DNA of 64,000 bases from NCBI GenBank assembly GCA_900314745.1, contig OMWK01000003.1:1-64000 (forward strand). Direction: 5' to 3'. Both the position numbers and the translations under genes were made by a program. Position 1 is the stretch's first letter. Every line of letters begins with the position of its first letter. The stretch is from an uncultured Eubacteriales bacterium. GTDB taxonomy: Bacteria > Bacillota > Clostridia > Saccharofermentanales > Saccharofermentanaceae. The notes below the pieces were generated by a model, which saw nothing but the letters and a program-made list of their open reading frames with translations, was not told where the DNA came from and searched no databases. Below, one piece after another: positions 9,782 to 18,899 of the stretch.

Positions 9782-10982
9782 TATTCACGCCTTCTTCATC
9801 GTACTCGCTCGAACCCTGGTCGAGGTGACCGCCGTACCATATCGCGCCCATGCCCACGCCCTGCTCGAAAAGCGCCGTCACAACAGGATCAGAACCCGCG
9901 CAGCTTATCTTGACGTCTTCGGCTTCTTCGTCCGTCTCCTCATCGTAATCTCTTGAGAACACCCATATCTCCTTGGGTGACATCGTCTCAACAATATAAG
10001 GATTATGTGTGGAGAATATTATCTGCGAATATGGATTAAGCAGAGTGAAGTCTCTCATCTCGTCTGCGAGAACATCTACCATGTCGTGATACAGATCCCT
10101 GTCCGGAGTCTCGATGAAGATGGTCGTCTTCGGCTCGGGGTCCCTCAGAAGGAGAAGGTACTTGAACAGCTTCTCCGGACTTCCCTGAAGGTTTGTGGGA
10201 AGGTTCTTTTTCTTCTTGTGAAGAGACGGGATCTTAGCATTGATATCGTCTATGAGCTGCTCGTAGATATCGTCCCCGAGGCTCTTAATGTAATCCAGAA
10301 CATTTCCGATATTCGAGCCTTCGGAATTTAAGTGCTTATGTGCACCGGGGGCATTGCCAGCCGAATAATAATCGGAAGATTCCTCTGCCGAGAAAGCACA
10401 GAAGAACCAGCGGTTGATCTCATCGAATATCTGCTTTATGGGTGTATCACTTCCGTTAAGCCTTCCGAGAAGAGACAGTGCGGTAACGCGCTCATCGCTT
10501 ACAAGTCTTGCTTCTTCAGAGTTATCGAAGATCTCCTTAAGTTCTATCTTGCCGTCTTCTCCTCTGACTGAGGATAATATCCTCTCGTCCTTAATGACGG
10601 GGCTTCCCATGGCACTCGCACCTATCGTAAGTTCATACTGAAGAAAGTCGGACTTCTTAGTCTCCTCATCCCTTATCCTGAAGAATATCCTGAATACTGC
10701 AGGTTCCTTCTTATCCATGAGAAGGTTCATGAAGCCCGGACGGTTATCGGTCGTGGATGCCTTGCCGACATCCGTAAGGATACATCTTTTGACAAAAGAC
10801 AATGCTCTTATGAACGAGCTCTTGCCGGTATTGTTCCTGCCTATGAGGGCATTGAGATTACGAAGTCTTATTCCGCGTTCAGACTGTGACTTGCCTGCAT
10901 ACTGCGCAGAATCCTCGATCATGAGACCGATGGTATCGTCCTTGAATACGTCGAAGTTTCTGATATTAACACCCAGTATCAT
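9771..10982 (-). CDS. OLD/ABC-type P-loop ATPase paired with a DUF4276 protein
   Basis: 403 residues. A Walker A motif GRNNTGKSS lies at 48-56 after a strand-rich N-terminus (NIRNFDVF), as in AAA_15/AAA_21 ATPases. Near the C-terminus are a Walker B-like FIETPDRDLYH (about 289-299) and a conserved-type FSTHNPYIVE switch histidine (about 323-332). A middle region with KKKKNLPTNLQGSPEKLF stands where the ABC signature normally lies. The usual D-E-P-E of Walker B is E-T-P-D here, so the catalytic glutamate may be missing. The ATG has GGAGGAAG upstream and overlaps the permease gene by 17 nt. It is probably the sensor or ATPase half of a two-protein module. Confidence 0.75.
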   Translation of the reverse strand: MILGVNIRNFDVFKDDTIGLMIEDSAQYAGKSQSERGIRLRNLNALIGRNNTGKSSFIRALSFVKRCILTDVGKASTTDNRPGFMNLLMDKKEPAVFRIFFRIRDEETKKSDFLQYELTIGASAMGSPVIKDERILSSVRGEDGKIELKEIFDNSEEARLVSDERVTALSLLGRLNGSDTPIKQIFDEINRWFFCAFSAEESSDYYSAGNAPGAHKHLNSEGSNIGNVLDYIKSLGDDIYEQLIDDINAKIPSLHKKKKNLPTNLQGSPEKLFKYLLLLRDPEPKTTIFIETPDRDLYHDMVDVLADEMRDFTLLNPYSQIIFSTHNPYIVETMSPKEIWVFSRDYDEETDEEAEDVKISCAGSDPVVTALFEQGVGMGAIWYGGHLDQGSSEYDEEGVNNAH

Positions 10983-12093
10983 GTTTCTTCCTCCGGTCTT
11001 CCAGCGCTGTGATTATGTAAGTTCTGTATATGTAGTCAATAACGGCAACTACGGGGATCGCGAGAAGGATTCCCACGACTCCGAACATGCTGCCTCCGAT
11101 GATTACACCAACTATTATCCAAAGACCCGACACTCCGAATGTATCACCGAAGAGCTTGGGCTTGATGACATATCCGTCGATAAGCTGAAGGATCAGTGTA
11201 AATATGACGAAGATAAGTGCACTCTTAGGACTCGTCATAAGGACAATGAATCCGCCGATGGCAGCTCCGACAAAAGGTCCGAATGTCGGAATAAGGTTAG
11301 TTACCGCTACGACGAAGGATACGAGTACCGTATTCTCCATCCCCATTATTGTCATGAAGATGAAGTTAACTACGCCTACGATCAGCGCATCAATAAGACT
11401 GAAGATGATGTATCTTTTGAATATGTTATTGCACTTACGCAGAAAGTCGCTGACGTTCTGATATTTGGCATCATCCAACAGAGCCTTAAGAAAACGCTTG
11501 AGCCCGGCCTTGAGCTTGGGCTTCTCGGCTACAAAATAAACCGCGACTATGATGGCAATTATCCACTGAAGAACACCCTTGCCGATATTTGTCGTCTCGG
11601 CGAGGATCGTGCTCGAATTCTCGGAAACATAATCAGAAACGGATTTGAGTATATCCTCGGAAGACTCCACAACACTCGACAGATCGAAGGTATTCTTCGA
11701 TACACCGAGATTAACCAGCATGGCAGTAAGCGTACTGACATATCCGTCAAAATTCTTGATCAGGCTCTCGACGCTGCTGACCAGCTGAGGAACGAGCGTA
11801 ACAAGAGCGAAGCCGAGAAGGATTATCACGCCCACGAACGAGAAGAAGATCGCCAGGATAGAACGGAACTTGTTATTCTTGATTCCCCTGAACAGTTTCT
11901 CAAGGAACTCGGTCAGCGGATTAACGATATAAGCGATGATGCAACCGAATATTACGGTCTCGAAGTATCCGAGAAACGTCTTAAGTCCGGACCAGAACTC
12001 GGGGAATCTCCAAAGCAGTATGAATACGATAATTGCTGTACAAAGCACGCCCACCTCAAGACGCCAAAGTCTCTTCGATTTACGCTTATCCAT
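10966..12093 (-). CDS. AI-2E family transporter (YtvI/PerM-like permease)
   Basis: Polytopic inner-membrane protein of the AI-2E/PerM family (PF01594 type). It has roughly eight membrane segments, with NPLTEFLEKLF after the second and a characteristic C-terminal half (GPFVGAAIGGF and IDGYVIKPKLFGD). The frame opens at 12117, but the ATG at 12093 (MDKRKSKRLW) has GGAGG nine bases upstream and is preferred (375 residues). Family members export small molecules or act as Na+/H+ antiporters; the substrate is not predictable. It heads an overlapping operon with the ATPase, DUF4276 and hemW genes. Confidence 0.88.
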   Translation of the reverse strand: MDKRKSKRLWRLEVGVLCTAIIVFILLWRFPEFWSGLKTFLGYFETVIFGCIIAYIVNPLTEFLEKLFRGIKNNKFRSILAIFFSFVGVIILLGFALVTLVPQLVSSVESLIKNFDGYVSTLTAMLVNLGVSKNTFDLSSVVESSEDILKSVSDYVSENSSTILAETTNIGKGVLQWIIAIIVAVYFVAEKPKLKAGLKRFLKALLDDAKYQNVSDFLRKCNNIFKRYIIFSLIDALIVGVVNFIFMTIMGMENTVLVSFVVAVTNLIPTFGPFVGAAIGGFIVLMTSPKSALIFVIFTLILQLIDGYVIKPKLFGDTFGVSGLWIIVGVIIGGSMFGVVGILLAIPVVAVIDYIYRTYIITALEDRRKKHDTGC

Positions 12094-12174
12094 ATGCTTT
12101 AGCCTCCGGATCCTCAAACTACATTTTGATTATATCACCGATAGTTGACCATTGATTTAATTAACCGTAAATAA

Positions 12175-12208
12175 AACACCCGGAACTATAGGCACTGTTC
12201 CGGGTGTT
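12175..12208 (-). terminator. Rho-independent terminator of the ftsZ-to-coaD operon
   Basis: AACACCCGGAAC (12175-12186), ten-base loop, GTTCCGGGTGTT (12197-12208) form a perfect 12-bp stem. On the minus strand it runs into TTTTATTT, giving a good U-tract 67 nt after the last gene of the operon. Confidence 0.9.
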
Positions 12209-12274
12209 ACGCGGTGTTTTGTGAGTCAAGTTGCGTGAGTTACAAGAACTTACTTCACAATGAGTTAACTTAAA

Positions 12275-12781
12275 TTACATGGATTCGATTGTTGTATCGA
12301 TCTCCGACAGGTTTGTCTGGATCTTTGCAATGCTCTCAGACAATGTGTTGTTGGCATCAGAAAGAAGCTGCTTAACATAGATGTGAGCGCTCTTACGGAG
12401 TTCATCAGCCTGATTCTCGGCTGCCGCAAGGATGTTGTCAGCCTCATCGCGGGCGCCTCTTGTGATCTCGTGATCATTAACCTTGGAAGCATACTGGCGG
12501 TTGGCATCGTCGATGATCTTCTTGCTCTTCTCACGGGCTGTAGTGATTATCTCCTGAGCTCTTACAACGATGTCGTTGCTCTGAGCGATAGATGCCGGAA
12601 GATGATTCTTAAGCTCCTCCAAAGAAGCAATCATGTCATTACGGTCTACTGCACAGTTAGACGAGAACGGTACTCCGCTCGCTGCGCGCAGTGTCTCGAT
12701 CATATCGTTGATATTGCTGATAAGATCGTATCTTTCAACCTTACGCTGCTGGGGTATCTGCCCGTAGTTGCTGTTATCCAT
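12275..12781 (-). CDS. Coiled-coil protein of unknown function, downstream of coaD
   Basis: 168 residues, no signal peptide or membrane segment. A polar N-terminus (MDNSNYGQIPQQRKVERYDL) precedes a nearly continuous, alanine/glutamate/aspartate-rich helical stretch from about residue 70 onward (for example AQEIITTAREKSKKIIDDAN), like DivIVA-type or V-ATPase subunit H-like coiled coils. Proteins of this kind next to coaD in Clostridia are often annotated as ATPase subunits without evidence. It starts two bases after coaD ends and is last before the terminator. A cytoskeletal or division-site role is possible from the ftsZ-led operon but not shown. Confidence 0.75.
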   Translation of the reverse strand: MDNSNYGQIPQQRKVERYDLISNINDMIETLRAASGVPFSSNCAVDRNDMIASLEELKNHLPASIAQSNDIVVRAQEIITTAREKSKKIIDDANRQYASKVNDHEITRGARDEADNILAAAENQADELRKSAHIYVKQLLSDANNTLSESIAKIQTNLSEIDTTIESM

Positions 12782-12783
12782 GA

Positions 12784-13272
12784 TTATGTCCTGCCTTTCC
12801 TTAATCTCAACTTTACTTCTTCTGCTATCTCAGCCGGGATCATACCGGAGATATCGCCTCCGAGCGCTCCGACTTCCTTGACTATGCTCGAGCTTATGAG
12901 CGACAGATCGTCGCGGCATGGCAGGAGCGTTACATCGTAAGAAGAATACAGCATTTTGTTGGCAAGTGCCATCTCTGCTTCGTATCTGAAGTCAGTCTCA
13001 GACCTTATTCCTCTCACAACTGCATTACAACCCAAGTCCTTGAAGATGTCAACAAGCAGTCCGTCACTGCCGATTACCTCTATGTTGGTGTAATCGGAGA
13101 GAACCTTCTGCGCCATCGCGACGCGCTCATCCAAAGTGAACACATTGTTCTTGGAACTGTTATTCATTACAGCGACATAAAGTCTGTCACAAAGATTCGC
13201 AGCTCTTCTCGCGATATCCCTGTGTCCTCTCGTAAAAGGATCAAAACTTCCGGGGAAAAGAAGCGAAACCAA
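12784..13272 (-). CDS. coaD: Phosphopantetheine adenylyltransferase
   Basis: Penultimate enzyme of coenzyme A synthesis, converting 4'-phosphopantetheine and ATP to dephospho-CoA. The nucleotidyltransferase signature FPGSFDPFTRGHRD is at the N-terminus (a T-x-G-H version), and the ISSSIVKE motif is near residue 130. Length (162 aa) is typical. The start seems to be TTG at 13272 because AGCGGAGGG stands eight bases upstream and the conserved strand begins at once; no in-frame ATG is available. Confidence 0.95.
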   Translation of the reverse strand: MVSLLFPGSFDPFTRGHRDIARRAANLCDRLYVAVMNNSSKNNVFTLDERVAMAQKVLSDYTNIEVIGSDGLLVDIFKDLGCNAVVRGIRSETDFRYEAEMALANKMLYSSYDVTLLPCRDDLSLISSSIVKEVGALGGDISGMIPAEIAEEVKLRLRKGRT

Positions 13273-13290
13273 CTACACTACCCTCCGCTG

Positions 13291-13860
13291 TCAACCATAC
13301 TTCGAGAAGAATGTTATCATCGCCAAACCGTATCTGCAAGAACGATTGAGTTTCATGTTCATTACATCTGTTACAAAAGGCAATTCCGATGAATGCTCGA
13401 CTATGAACAGCCCGTCATCCTTAAGAAGATCCTTCTCAACAATTATCTTAGATGCTTCGATACACGCCTTCTCTGCCATCCTGTACGGCGGGTCCATAAA
13501 GATGATGTCAAACCTTCTGCCCTCTTCTGCCAGCGTGATCAATGCGGCATCGTAACCCGCCTTCATGAGCTTAATGTCATCATCTTCTTCAAGACGGAGT
13601 TTATTGAGATTGGACTTAATGATGCCGCACGCCTGCCCCGCCTTCTCGATAAGCACGACAGAGCTCGCGCCGCGGCTTAAAGCCTCGATGCCGATACCGC
13701 CGGTACCCGCGAATACATCGGCAAAATCCGACCCCGGGATACGCGTCTGAAGTATTGAGAACAGTGCCTCCTTTACCTTGTCCCCCGTGGGCCTCGTGTT
13801 GTCACCCTTGGGTGCATCAAGAACAATCCCCCTGAATCTTCCTGCTACTACTCTCGGCAT
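13291..13860 (-). CDS. rsmD: 16S rRNA (guanine-966-N2)-methyltransferase RsmD
   Basis: SAM-dependent methyltransferase modifying the small-subunit rRNA. It has the RsmD N-terminus (MPRVVAGRFRGIVLDAPKG), the SAM-binding FADVFAGTGGIGIEALSRGA and the catalytic FMDPPYR motif. Length 189 aa is normal. It overlaps the recG stop by one base (TAATG) and precedes coaD, a very common Bacillota gene order (recG-rsmD-coaD). Confidence 0.95.
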   Translation of the reverse strand: MPRVVAGRFRGIVLDAPKGDNTRPTGDKVKEALFSILQTRIPGSDFADVFAGTGGIGIEALSRGASSVVLIEKAGQACGIIKSNLNKLRLEEDDDIKLMKAGYDAALITLAEEGRRFDIIFMDPPYRMAEKACIEASKIIVEKDLLKDDGLFIVEHSSELPFVTDVMNMKLNRSCRYGLAMITFFSKYG

Positions 13861-16025
13861 TATAATGTCCCCATCTTATCTGCAAATCTTAACCTGAACA
13901 GACGCTCTATGTTATCCATGACGGTCTTTGCTTCTGCTCCGCCCCGCTCGAAAAGCTTATTCACCTCATCGCATGCAGTCTTCGCAAGAGGCGCATCGGT
14001 GAACAGATTGGCAGCCCGAAGTGTCGGTATTCCATGCTGCCTCGTTCCGAAGAAATCTCCCGGTCCTCGAAGCTCCAGATCCTTGCCCGCGAGTTCGAAT
14101 CCGTCGGAGCATTCGCACATCAGCTTCATCCTGGAAAGTGCGAGTTCAGTCTTCGAATCGGAGCACAAAACGCAGTAGGACTGCTTGTCTCCTCTTCCTA
14201 TTCTTCCGCGCAGCTGATGAAGCGTCGACAATCCGAATCTCTCTGCATTCATGACTACCATCATGGTGGCATTCGGATTATTTACTCCTACCTCGATGAC
14301 CGTTGTTGATATGAGCACCTTGATCTCACCGTTTAAGAAGCGCTCCATTACCTCAAGCTTCGCGGTCTCCTTCATCGAGCCGTAGAGAACTGCACTCTCG
14401 TATTTCTCTGAGATACCGTGGTCATCAAGTCTCTTCTTCATGGCCTTCACGCTGACGGCATCAGTCTTCTCCTCTTCATCCTCAAACAGGTCGTCAAAGT
14501 AGTATTCGTCTGCCGCGAGGTCCTCGGAGTCATCGTCTATCCTCGGGCACACGATGTATGCCTGCTCTCCTTTTCGAAGTTTTGCCAGAAGCACATTATA
14601 AATGTCGTCACCGTCTGTATAAGGCAGGAAGTGCGTCTTGATCTCCTTACGCCCCGCGGGCTTCTCCCTGATAACGGAAGTTGCCATGTCGCCGTAGATC
14701 ACCATGGCGAGAGTACGCGGTATCGGTGTCGCCGTCATGACGAGATTATGCACGGCGTTGATGCCGTCGGTGCCGTCACGCGAGATAAGAAGCTTCTCGC
14801 GCTGCTTAACGCCGAAGCGGTGCTGCTCGTCTGTTATGACTAGCGAGAGGTCATTGTATTTAACATCATCCGTAAGCACTGCGTGTGTACCGATAATAAC
14901 GGAAGCTTCACCCTCACGGAGCTGCTCCTTGATCTCTTTCTTAAGAGACGCCTTCGTCTTACCGAGAAGAAGTGCAACATTTATTCCCGAATCCTTAAGA
15001 AGCTTCATGGCGGAATCGTAATGCTGCTTCGCTAGTACCGAAGTAGGCGCGAGAAGAACCGACTGCTTGCCCATGATTGCAGTCATGGCCATGGTAAGAA
15101 TCGCGACCGCAGTCTTACCCGATCCGACGTCACCCTGCACGAGACGGTTCATGGGCTTGCTGTTCATAAGGTCATGCTGTATGTCAGCAATCGCCTTCTT
15201 CTGATCCCCGGTAAGTCTGAACCCGAGATTGCCTATGACGGTCTTCCATCTTCTCTCAGCATCAGGAGAAAGCGCTGTTGAAGGAACGACAACGGGAGCG
15301 ACTTCATCAGGGCCGCCCGTAGCCATGAAGTACTTCATGCCTATGCCGAGAAGGATCAGCTCCTCATAGGCTATCCTTCTTCTTCCCTCCGCCGCATGAT
15401 TTATAGTATCAGGTGAATGAACCCATTCGTATGCTTCCGTCACACTGCAAAGATTCTCACGGTTTCTGAGAGATTCCGGTATGATGTCCGGAATCTGGTC
15501 CTTAACGAGCTTCAATGCAGTTAAGGCCCACTTGTTTATCATATTGGATGTTATGCCCGCAGTAAGACGGTAAACAGGTCTTACGAGCTTCACATCCCCT
15601 AAGGTCTCCGCCTTCTCACAGAAAGGGTTCACTATCTGCGCGCGAGTGCCGTAGTAGTCAACCTTGCCGTGCACGAATATCCTGTCACCGACGAGAAACT
15701 TATTCATGATGTAAGGAGCATTGAAATAAGACAACTCAATGCGTCCCGTTCCGTCGTTTACGAAGAACGATACGGGGGACTGTTTCTTAAAACCCTTCTT
15801 AACGGGTGCGCTTGTGACAGTGCCGAGGAAGGAAATCTCCTTACCCTCTTCGCACTGATCTATACGGCTTATATCCGACCAGTCGTTATAACGGCGCGGA
15901 AGATAGGAGATCAGATCATAGATACTCGTGATCTCGAGTCTGGCAAGTTTCCTTCCTGCCTCCGGACCTACTCCGTAGAGCACCGTAACGGGGCTTCCAA
16001 GTGTTATCTTAACTGCCGTACTCAT
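13860..16025 (-). CDS. recG: ATP-dependent DNA helicase RecG
   Basis: Branch-migrating helicase that reverses stalled replication forks. The order is an N-terminal wedge (OB-fold) domain, then helicase motif I (QGDVGSGKTAVA), motif Ia/II with DEQH (TDEQHRFGVKQR), motif III (MTATPIPRT), and the C-terminal RecG TRG-like region (QLRGRIGRG, ELRGPGDFFGTRQHG). It is 721 residues. The start ATG overlaps the nth stop by four bases. Confidence 0.97.
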   Translation of the reverse strand: MSTAVKITLGSPVTVLYGVGPEAGRKLARLEITSIYDLISYLPRRYNDWSDISRIDQCEEGKEISFLGTVTSAPVKKGFKKQSPVSFFVNDGTGRIELSYFNAPYIMNKFLVGDRIFVHGKVDYYGTRAQIVNPFCEKAETLGDVKLVRPVYRLTAGITSNMINKWALTALKLVKDQIPDIIPESLRNRENLCSVTEAYEWVHSPDTINHAAEGRRRIAYEELILLGIGMKYFMATGGPDEVAPVVVPSTALSPDAERRWKTVIGNLGFRLTGDQKKAIADIQHDLMNSKPMNRLVQGDVGSGKTAVAILTMAMTAIMGKQSVLLAPTSVLAKQHYDSAMKLLKDSGINVALLLGKTKASLKKEIKEQLREGEASVIIGTHAVLTDDVKYNDLSLVITDEQHRFGVKQREKLLISRDGTDGINAVHNLVMTATPIPRTLAMVIYGDMATSVIREKPAGRKEIKTHFLPYTDGDDIYNVLLAKLRKGEQAYIVCPRIDDDSEDLAADEYYFDDLFEDEEEKTDAVSVKAMKKRLDDHGISEKYESAVLYGSMKETAKLEVMERFLNGEIKVLISTTVIEVGVNNPNATMMVVMNAERFGLSTLHQLRGRIGRGDKQSYCVLCSDSKTELALSRMKLMCECSDGFELAGKDLELRGPGDFFGTRQHGIPTLRAANLFTDAPLAKTACDEVNKLFERGGAEAKTVMDNIERLFRLRFADKMGTL

Positions 16026-16663
16026 TTCTTTATCCTCTTACGGCAGATATCAGTAAGCGGGCATTCACCGCACTTAGGAGACCTCGAATCACAATAAGTC
16101 CTTCCGAGATCCACGGCCTTGTGTCCCAGTGATATCCACGTATCCTCCGGGAAGACTTTCTCAATGTCCTCTTCAACCTTAAGCGGATCCGTATTATCAC
16201 TTATGCCGGTCCTGTACATGACCCTCTTGCAGTGAGTATCCACGACGACTGCAGGGATTCCATAAACTTCACCGACTATGAGGTTAGCTATCTTCTTCCC
16301 GACTCCCGGGCACCTCATAAGTTCGTTCACGTCAGACGGAACCTTCCCGTTCCACTCATTGCAGTAAAGCTCCGCGAATTGTCTTATGGATTTACCCTTC
16401 GATTTATAAAGACCGCAGGGCCTTATGATCTCGATAAGCTCATCCTCAGGAAGCTTTACTATATCCTCCATCGAAGGACACTTCGTGAACAATTCCGCTG
16501 CCGTGATATTTACTCTCACATCAGTGCACTGTGCAGACAGGATACCTCTTATCGCGAGTCTTTCCGGCTCGTCCCTGTCGAGTGAACACGACGAATTCGG
16601 GAAAGCCTCTGTCAAAGCCTTCCACATGAGGTCTGCAAGTTCCTTACGGGCTTTTACGGACAT
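16022..16663 (-). CDS. nth: Endonuclease III (DNA glycosylase/AP lyase)
   Basis: Base-excision repair enzyme that removes oxidised pyrimidines. It has the helix-hairpin-helix (CPGVGKKIANL) with the catalytic Lys, the catalytic Asp in VVVDTHCKRV, and a 4Fe-4S cluster with Cys-x6-Cys-x2-Cys-x5-Cys spacing (CDSRSPKCGECPLTDIC). 213 aa is the usual length. It starts three bases after the histidine kinase gene ends. Confidence 0.96.
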   Translation of the reverse strand: MSVKARKELADLMWKALTEAFPNSSCSLDRDEPERLAIRGILSAQCTDVRVNITAAELFTKCPSMEDIVKLPEDELIEIIRPCGLYKSKGKSIRQFAELYCNEWNGKVPSDVNELMRCPGVGKKIANLIVGEVYGIPAVVVDTHCKRVMYRTGISDNTDPLKVEEDIEKVFPEDTWISLGHKAVDLGRTYCDSRSPKCGECPLTDICRKRIKK

Positions 16664-16666
16664 GGA

Positions 16667-18163
16667 TCAGTCCTTCTTGGGAGGAAGAGGAAATGTAAAT
16701 ACGAACATGGCTCCGCCGAGTTCAGGGCTCTCATCGAGTCTGATCGTCTGCTCATGTCCTGTCAGTATCTGCTTACAGATATAAAGTCCGAGACCAAAAC
16801 CTTCCTGCTTACGTGAAGAATCAACCTTATAAAAGCTCTCGAAAACCCTGTTGCGCTTCTCAGGTTCAACGCCTGGACCCGAATCCTCGACGGAAATCAC
16901 GCGGGCATTCGCCTTGCTGTCCTGATAGGATGAAACAATTATCTTACCCCCGTCAGGCGTGAATTTTATTGCGTTTGTAACAATGTTAAACAGCACGCGG
17001 CACAGCAACTGGATCTCTCCGTAGACCAAAGTCCCGCCTGTCTCGTCGATCTTCTGCTCTATCGTTATGTTCTTGGATCTAAGCTGAGGCTCGAGGTCCG
17101 CGATCATCTCATCACAGGCTTCCTTAAGATCAAAAGTATCCATGAGATCCGGAGATACATTCGACAGCGAAGACGCTTCAGTCATGGATACGACCAGACT
17201 TCTGATACGGTCAACCTCGGATTTGATCCTGGTAAGATACTTCTCGTATAGTTCCGGAGGGATCGTGCCGTCGAGCATGGCGGTTACAAAGCCGTTTATG
17301 GATGTGAGAGGTGTTCTGATATCATGAGCGACCGATGAGATGAACATCGATCTGTCGTTCTCCTGATTCTCCAAAGACTCGATCATCGAATTGACATTAC
17401 GGGCCATCTCAGTAAGATCCGAGGAGAGTGTAAGCATTCCGGACCTGTCACCTATCATGGTGTATTTCTCATCTACTCTTGCAGTAAGATCACCTGCTGC
17501 AACGCTGGACATCGTTCTCGATATATCTCGAAGGGGCCTGATCGTTAGTCCGACGAATCCGATGAACAGAGCTATTGCAGCAACTAAAGATACAAGGACA
17601 GGATAGAAGATTATGTTCATGTATTCACTGACATAAGCTGATGACTGAATCTCAGAAACAACTATTGCATAGAGGCCAGTATCCCCTATGGCATCAGCAG
17701 AAACAAGTCTTGAAGTAGTTCCGGTAATCTCTGTATAAGACTGGTATATTTTTCCATTAGAATTATTGACACCGCTTATTGCCAATCTAATCTCGCCATT
17801 AATATCATCGGTAGCAATAAGAGAGTGGGAATTGGAGAACAGCACTCCCCCCTCCCCATCGGTAATATATATCGAGCCTTTATCGTTTATAACGTTGGAA
17901 CTAAGAAGAGTATTAAGCAAAGAATTGCGTACTTCTTCATCCTCATATTGCTGTGAGACCATAAGATAGTCTCGAACTGCATCGGCACAGACGCTTCCGC
18001 TGTCGGACATGGAGTTGCTTATGAACTCATTGTTTACGTTCTGATACGAGATAAAAACAAGCACAGCAAATACAATCACTGTGCTTATTATCAGAAAAGT
18101 ATTCAGGAATACGGCAAAATCCGTTGAGACCGACTTGTACTTATAGGGTTTACCCATAATCAC
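16667..18163 (-). CDS. Membrane sensor histidine kinase
   Basis: Sensor of a two-component pair with the response regulator just upstream. It has a membrane segment at about 18-40, an extracellular sensor domain (41-184), a second segment at 185-207, a HAMP linker, a HisKA domain with His280 (SSVAHDIRTPLTS), and an HATPase_c domain with N box (NIVTNAIKFTPDGG), DSGPGV and GFGLGLYICK. The start may be GTG at 18163, overlapping the regulator stop as GTGA, or ATG at 18157; neither has a strong ribosome binding site. The stimulus cannot be read from the sequence. The C-terminus is complete. Confidence 0.93.
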   Translation of the reverse strand: MIMGKPYKYKSVSTDFAVFLNTFLIISTVIVFAVLVFISYQNVNNEFISNSMSDSGSVCADAVRDYLMVSQQYEDEEVRNSLLNTLLSSNVINDKGSIYITDGEGGVLFSNSHSLIATDDINGEIRLAISGVNNSNGKIYQSYTEITGTTSRLVSADAIGDTGLYAIVVSEIQSSAYVSEYMNIIFYPVLVSLVAAIALFIGFVGLTIRPLRDISRTMSSVAAGDLTARVDEKYTMIGDRSGMLTLSSDLTEMARNVNSMIESLENQENDRSMFISSVAHDIRTPLTSINGFVTAMLDGTIPPELYEKYLTRIKSEVDRIRSLVVSMTEASSLSNVSPDLMDTFDLKEACDEMIADLEPQLRSKNITIEQKIDETGGTLVYGEIQLLCRVLFNIVTNAIKFTPDGGKIIVSSYQDSKANARVISVEDSGPGVEPEKRNRVFESFYKVDSSRKQEGFGLGLYICKQILTGHEQTIRLDESPELGGAMFVFTFPLPPKKD

Positions 18164-18879
18164 TTAGTCTCGAACTTATATCCTCTGCTCCAGACAGTCC
18201 TGATGCACCAGTCGCGGTTTGCCTCAGGAGTCTCGATCTTCTCACGGATCCTCTTGATATGAACATCTACGGTTCTTGACTCACCGAAGAAATCATAGCC
18301 CCATACATTCTCGAGAAGCTGCTCTCTCGAATATACCCTGTTGGGATTGGATGCGAGGAAGAACAGAAGCTCAAGCTCCTTGGGGGGCATGTATACTTCT
18401 TCGCCGTCTACTGTTACAACATACTTGACCTTATCCACGGAAAGACCGGGGAAAGTAACGACATCTGGCTTGGGAGCGGCATCGGTCTGAACCTGCTCTG
18501 TGACCGCCTGAGCCTTATCGGTTCTTCTTAAGACTGCCTTAACTCTCGCGAGAAGCTCCTTCGGCTCGAAAGGCTTCGGCACATAATCATCAGCACCAAG
18601 CTCAAGACCTACGACTCTGTCGAGCGTATCGGTTCTTGCTGTAAGCATGATAATCGGAACATCGGAGACCCTTCTAATCTCTCTGCAGACATCATTGCCG
18701 TCCATGCCGGGAAGCATGAGGTCAAGGATGATGATGTCAGGCTTTGTGACATTGAATGTAGCTACAGCCTTATCACCCTGCATGCAGGATACCACTTCGT
18801 ACCCTTCCTTCTCGAAATAGAGTTTCTCGAGTTCGATGATATCTGCATCATCATCAATAACAAGTACTTTCTTTCCCAT
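18160..18879 (-). CDS. OmpR/PhoB-family response regulator
   Basis: The receiver domain has acidic residues at 10-11 and the phospho-acceptor Asp53 (IILDLMLPGMDG), followed by Thr and Lys switch positions. A proline/alanine-rich linker (about 125-145) joins it to a winged-helix DNA-binding domain (YMPPKELELLFFLA, ENVWGYDFFGESRTVDVHIKR). 239 aa. AGGGGGAG precedes the ATG. It overlaps the histidine kinase by four bases. Position after ftsZ-nrdR suggests co-transcription with division and DNA-metabolism genes. Confidence 0.94.
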   Translation of the reverse strand: MGKKVLVIDDDADIIELEKLYFEKEGYEVVSCMQGDKAVATFNVTKPDIIILDLMLPGMDGNDVCREIRRVSDVPIIMLTARTDTLDRVVGLELGADDYVPKPFEPKELLARVKAVLRRTDKAQAVTEQVQTDAAPKPDVVTFPGLSVDKVKYVVTVDGEEVYMPPKELELLFFLASNPNRVYSREQLLENVWGYDFFGESRTVDVHIKRIREKIETPEANRDWCIRTVWSRGYKFETK

Positions 18880-18899
18880 AAGAGTCTCCCCCTTATCCT

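Noticed and set aside
9077-10982. Calling the ATPase/DUF4276 pair a confirmed PARIS or AbiL system
   Set aside because: The partner looks like DUF4276 by motif only and no profile search was possible; only a resemblance is claimed.
10717-12102. A 461-codon plus-strand open frame antisense to the permease and ATPase genes
   Set aside because: It lies opposite two well-supported genes, has charged low-complexity composition from reverse-complement codons, and no ribosome binding site.
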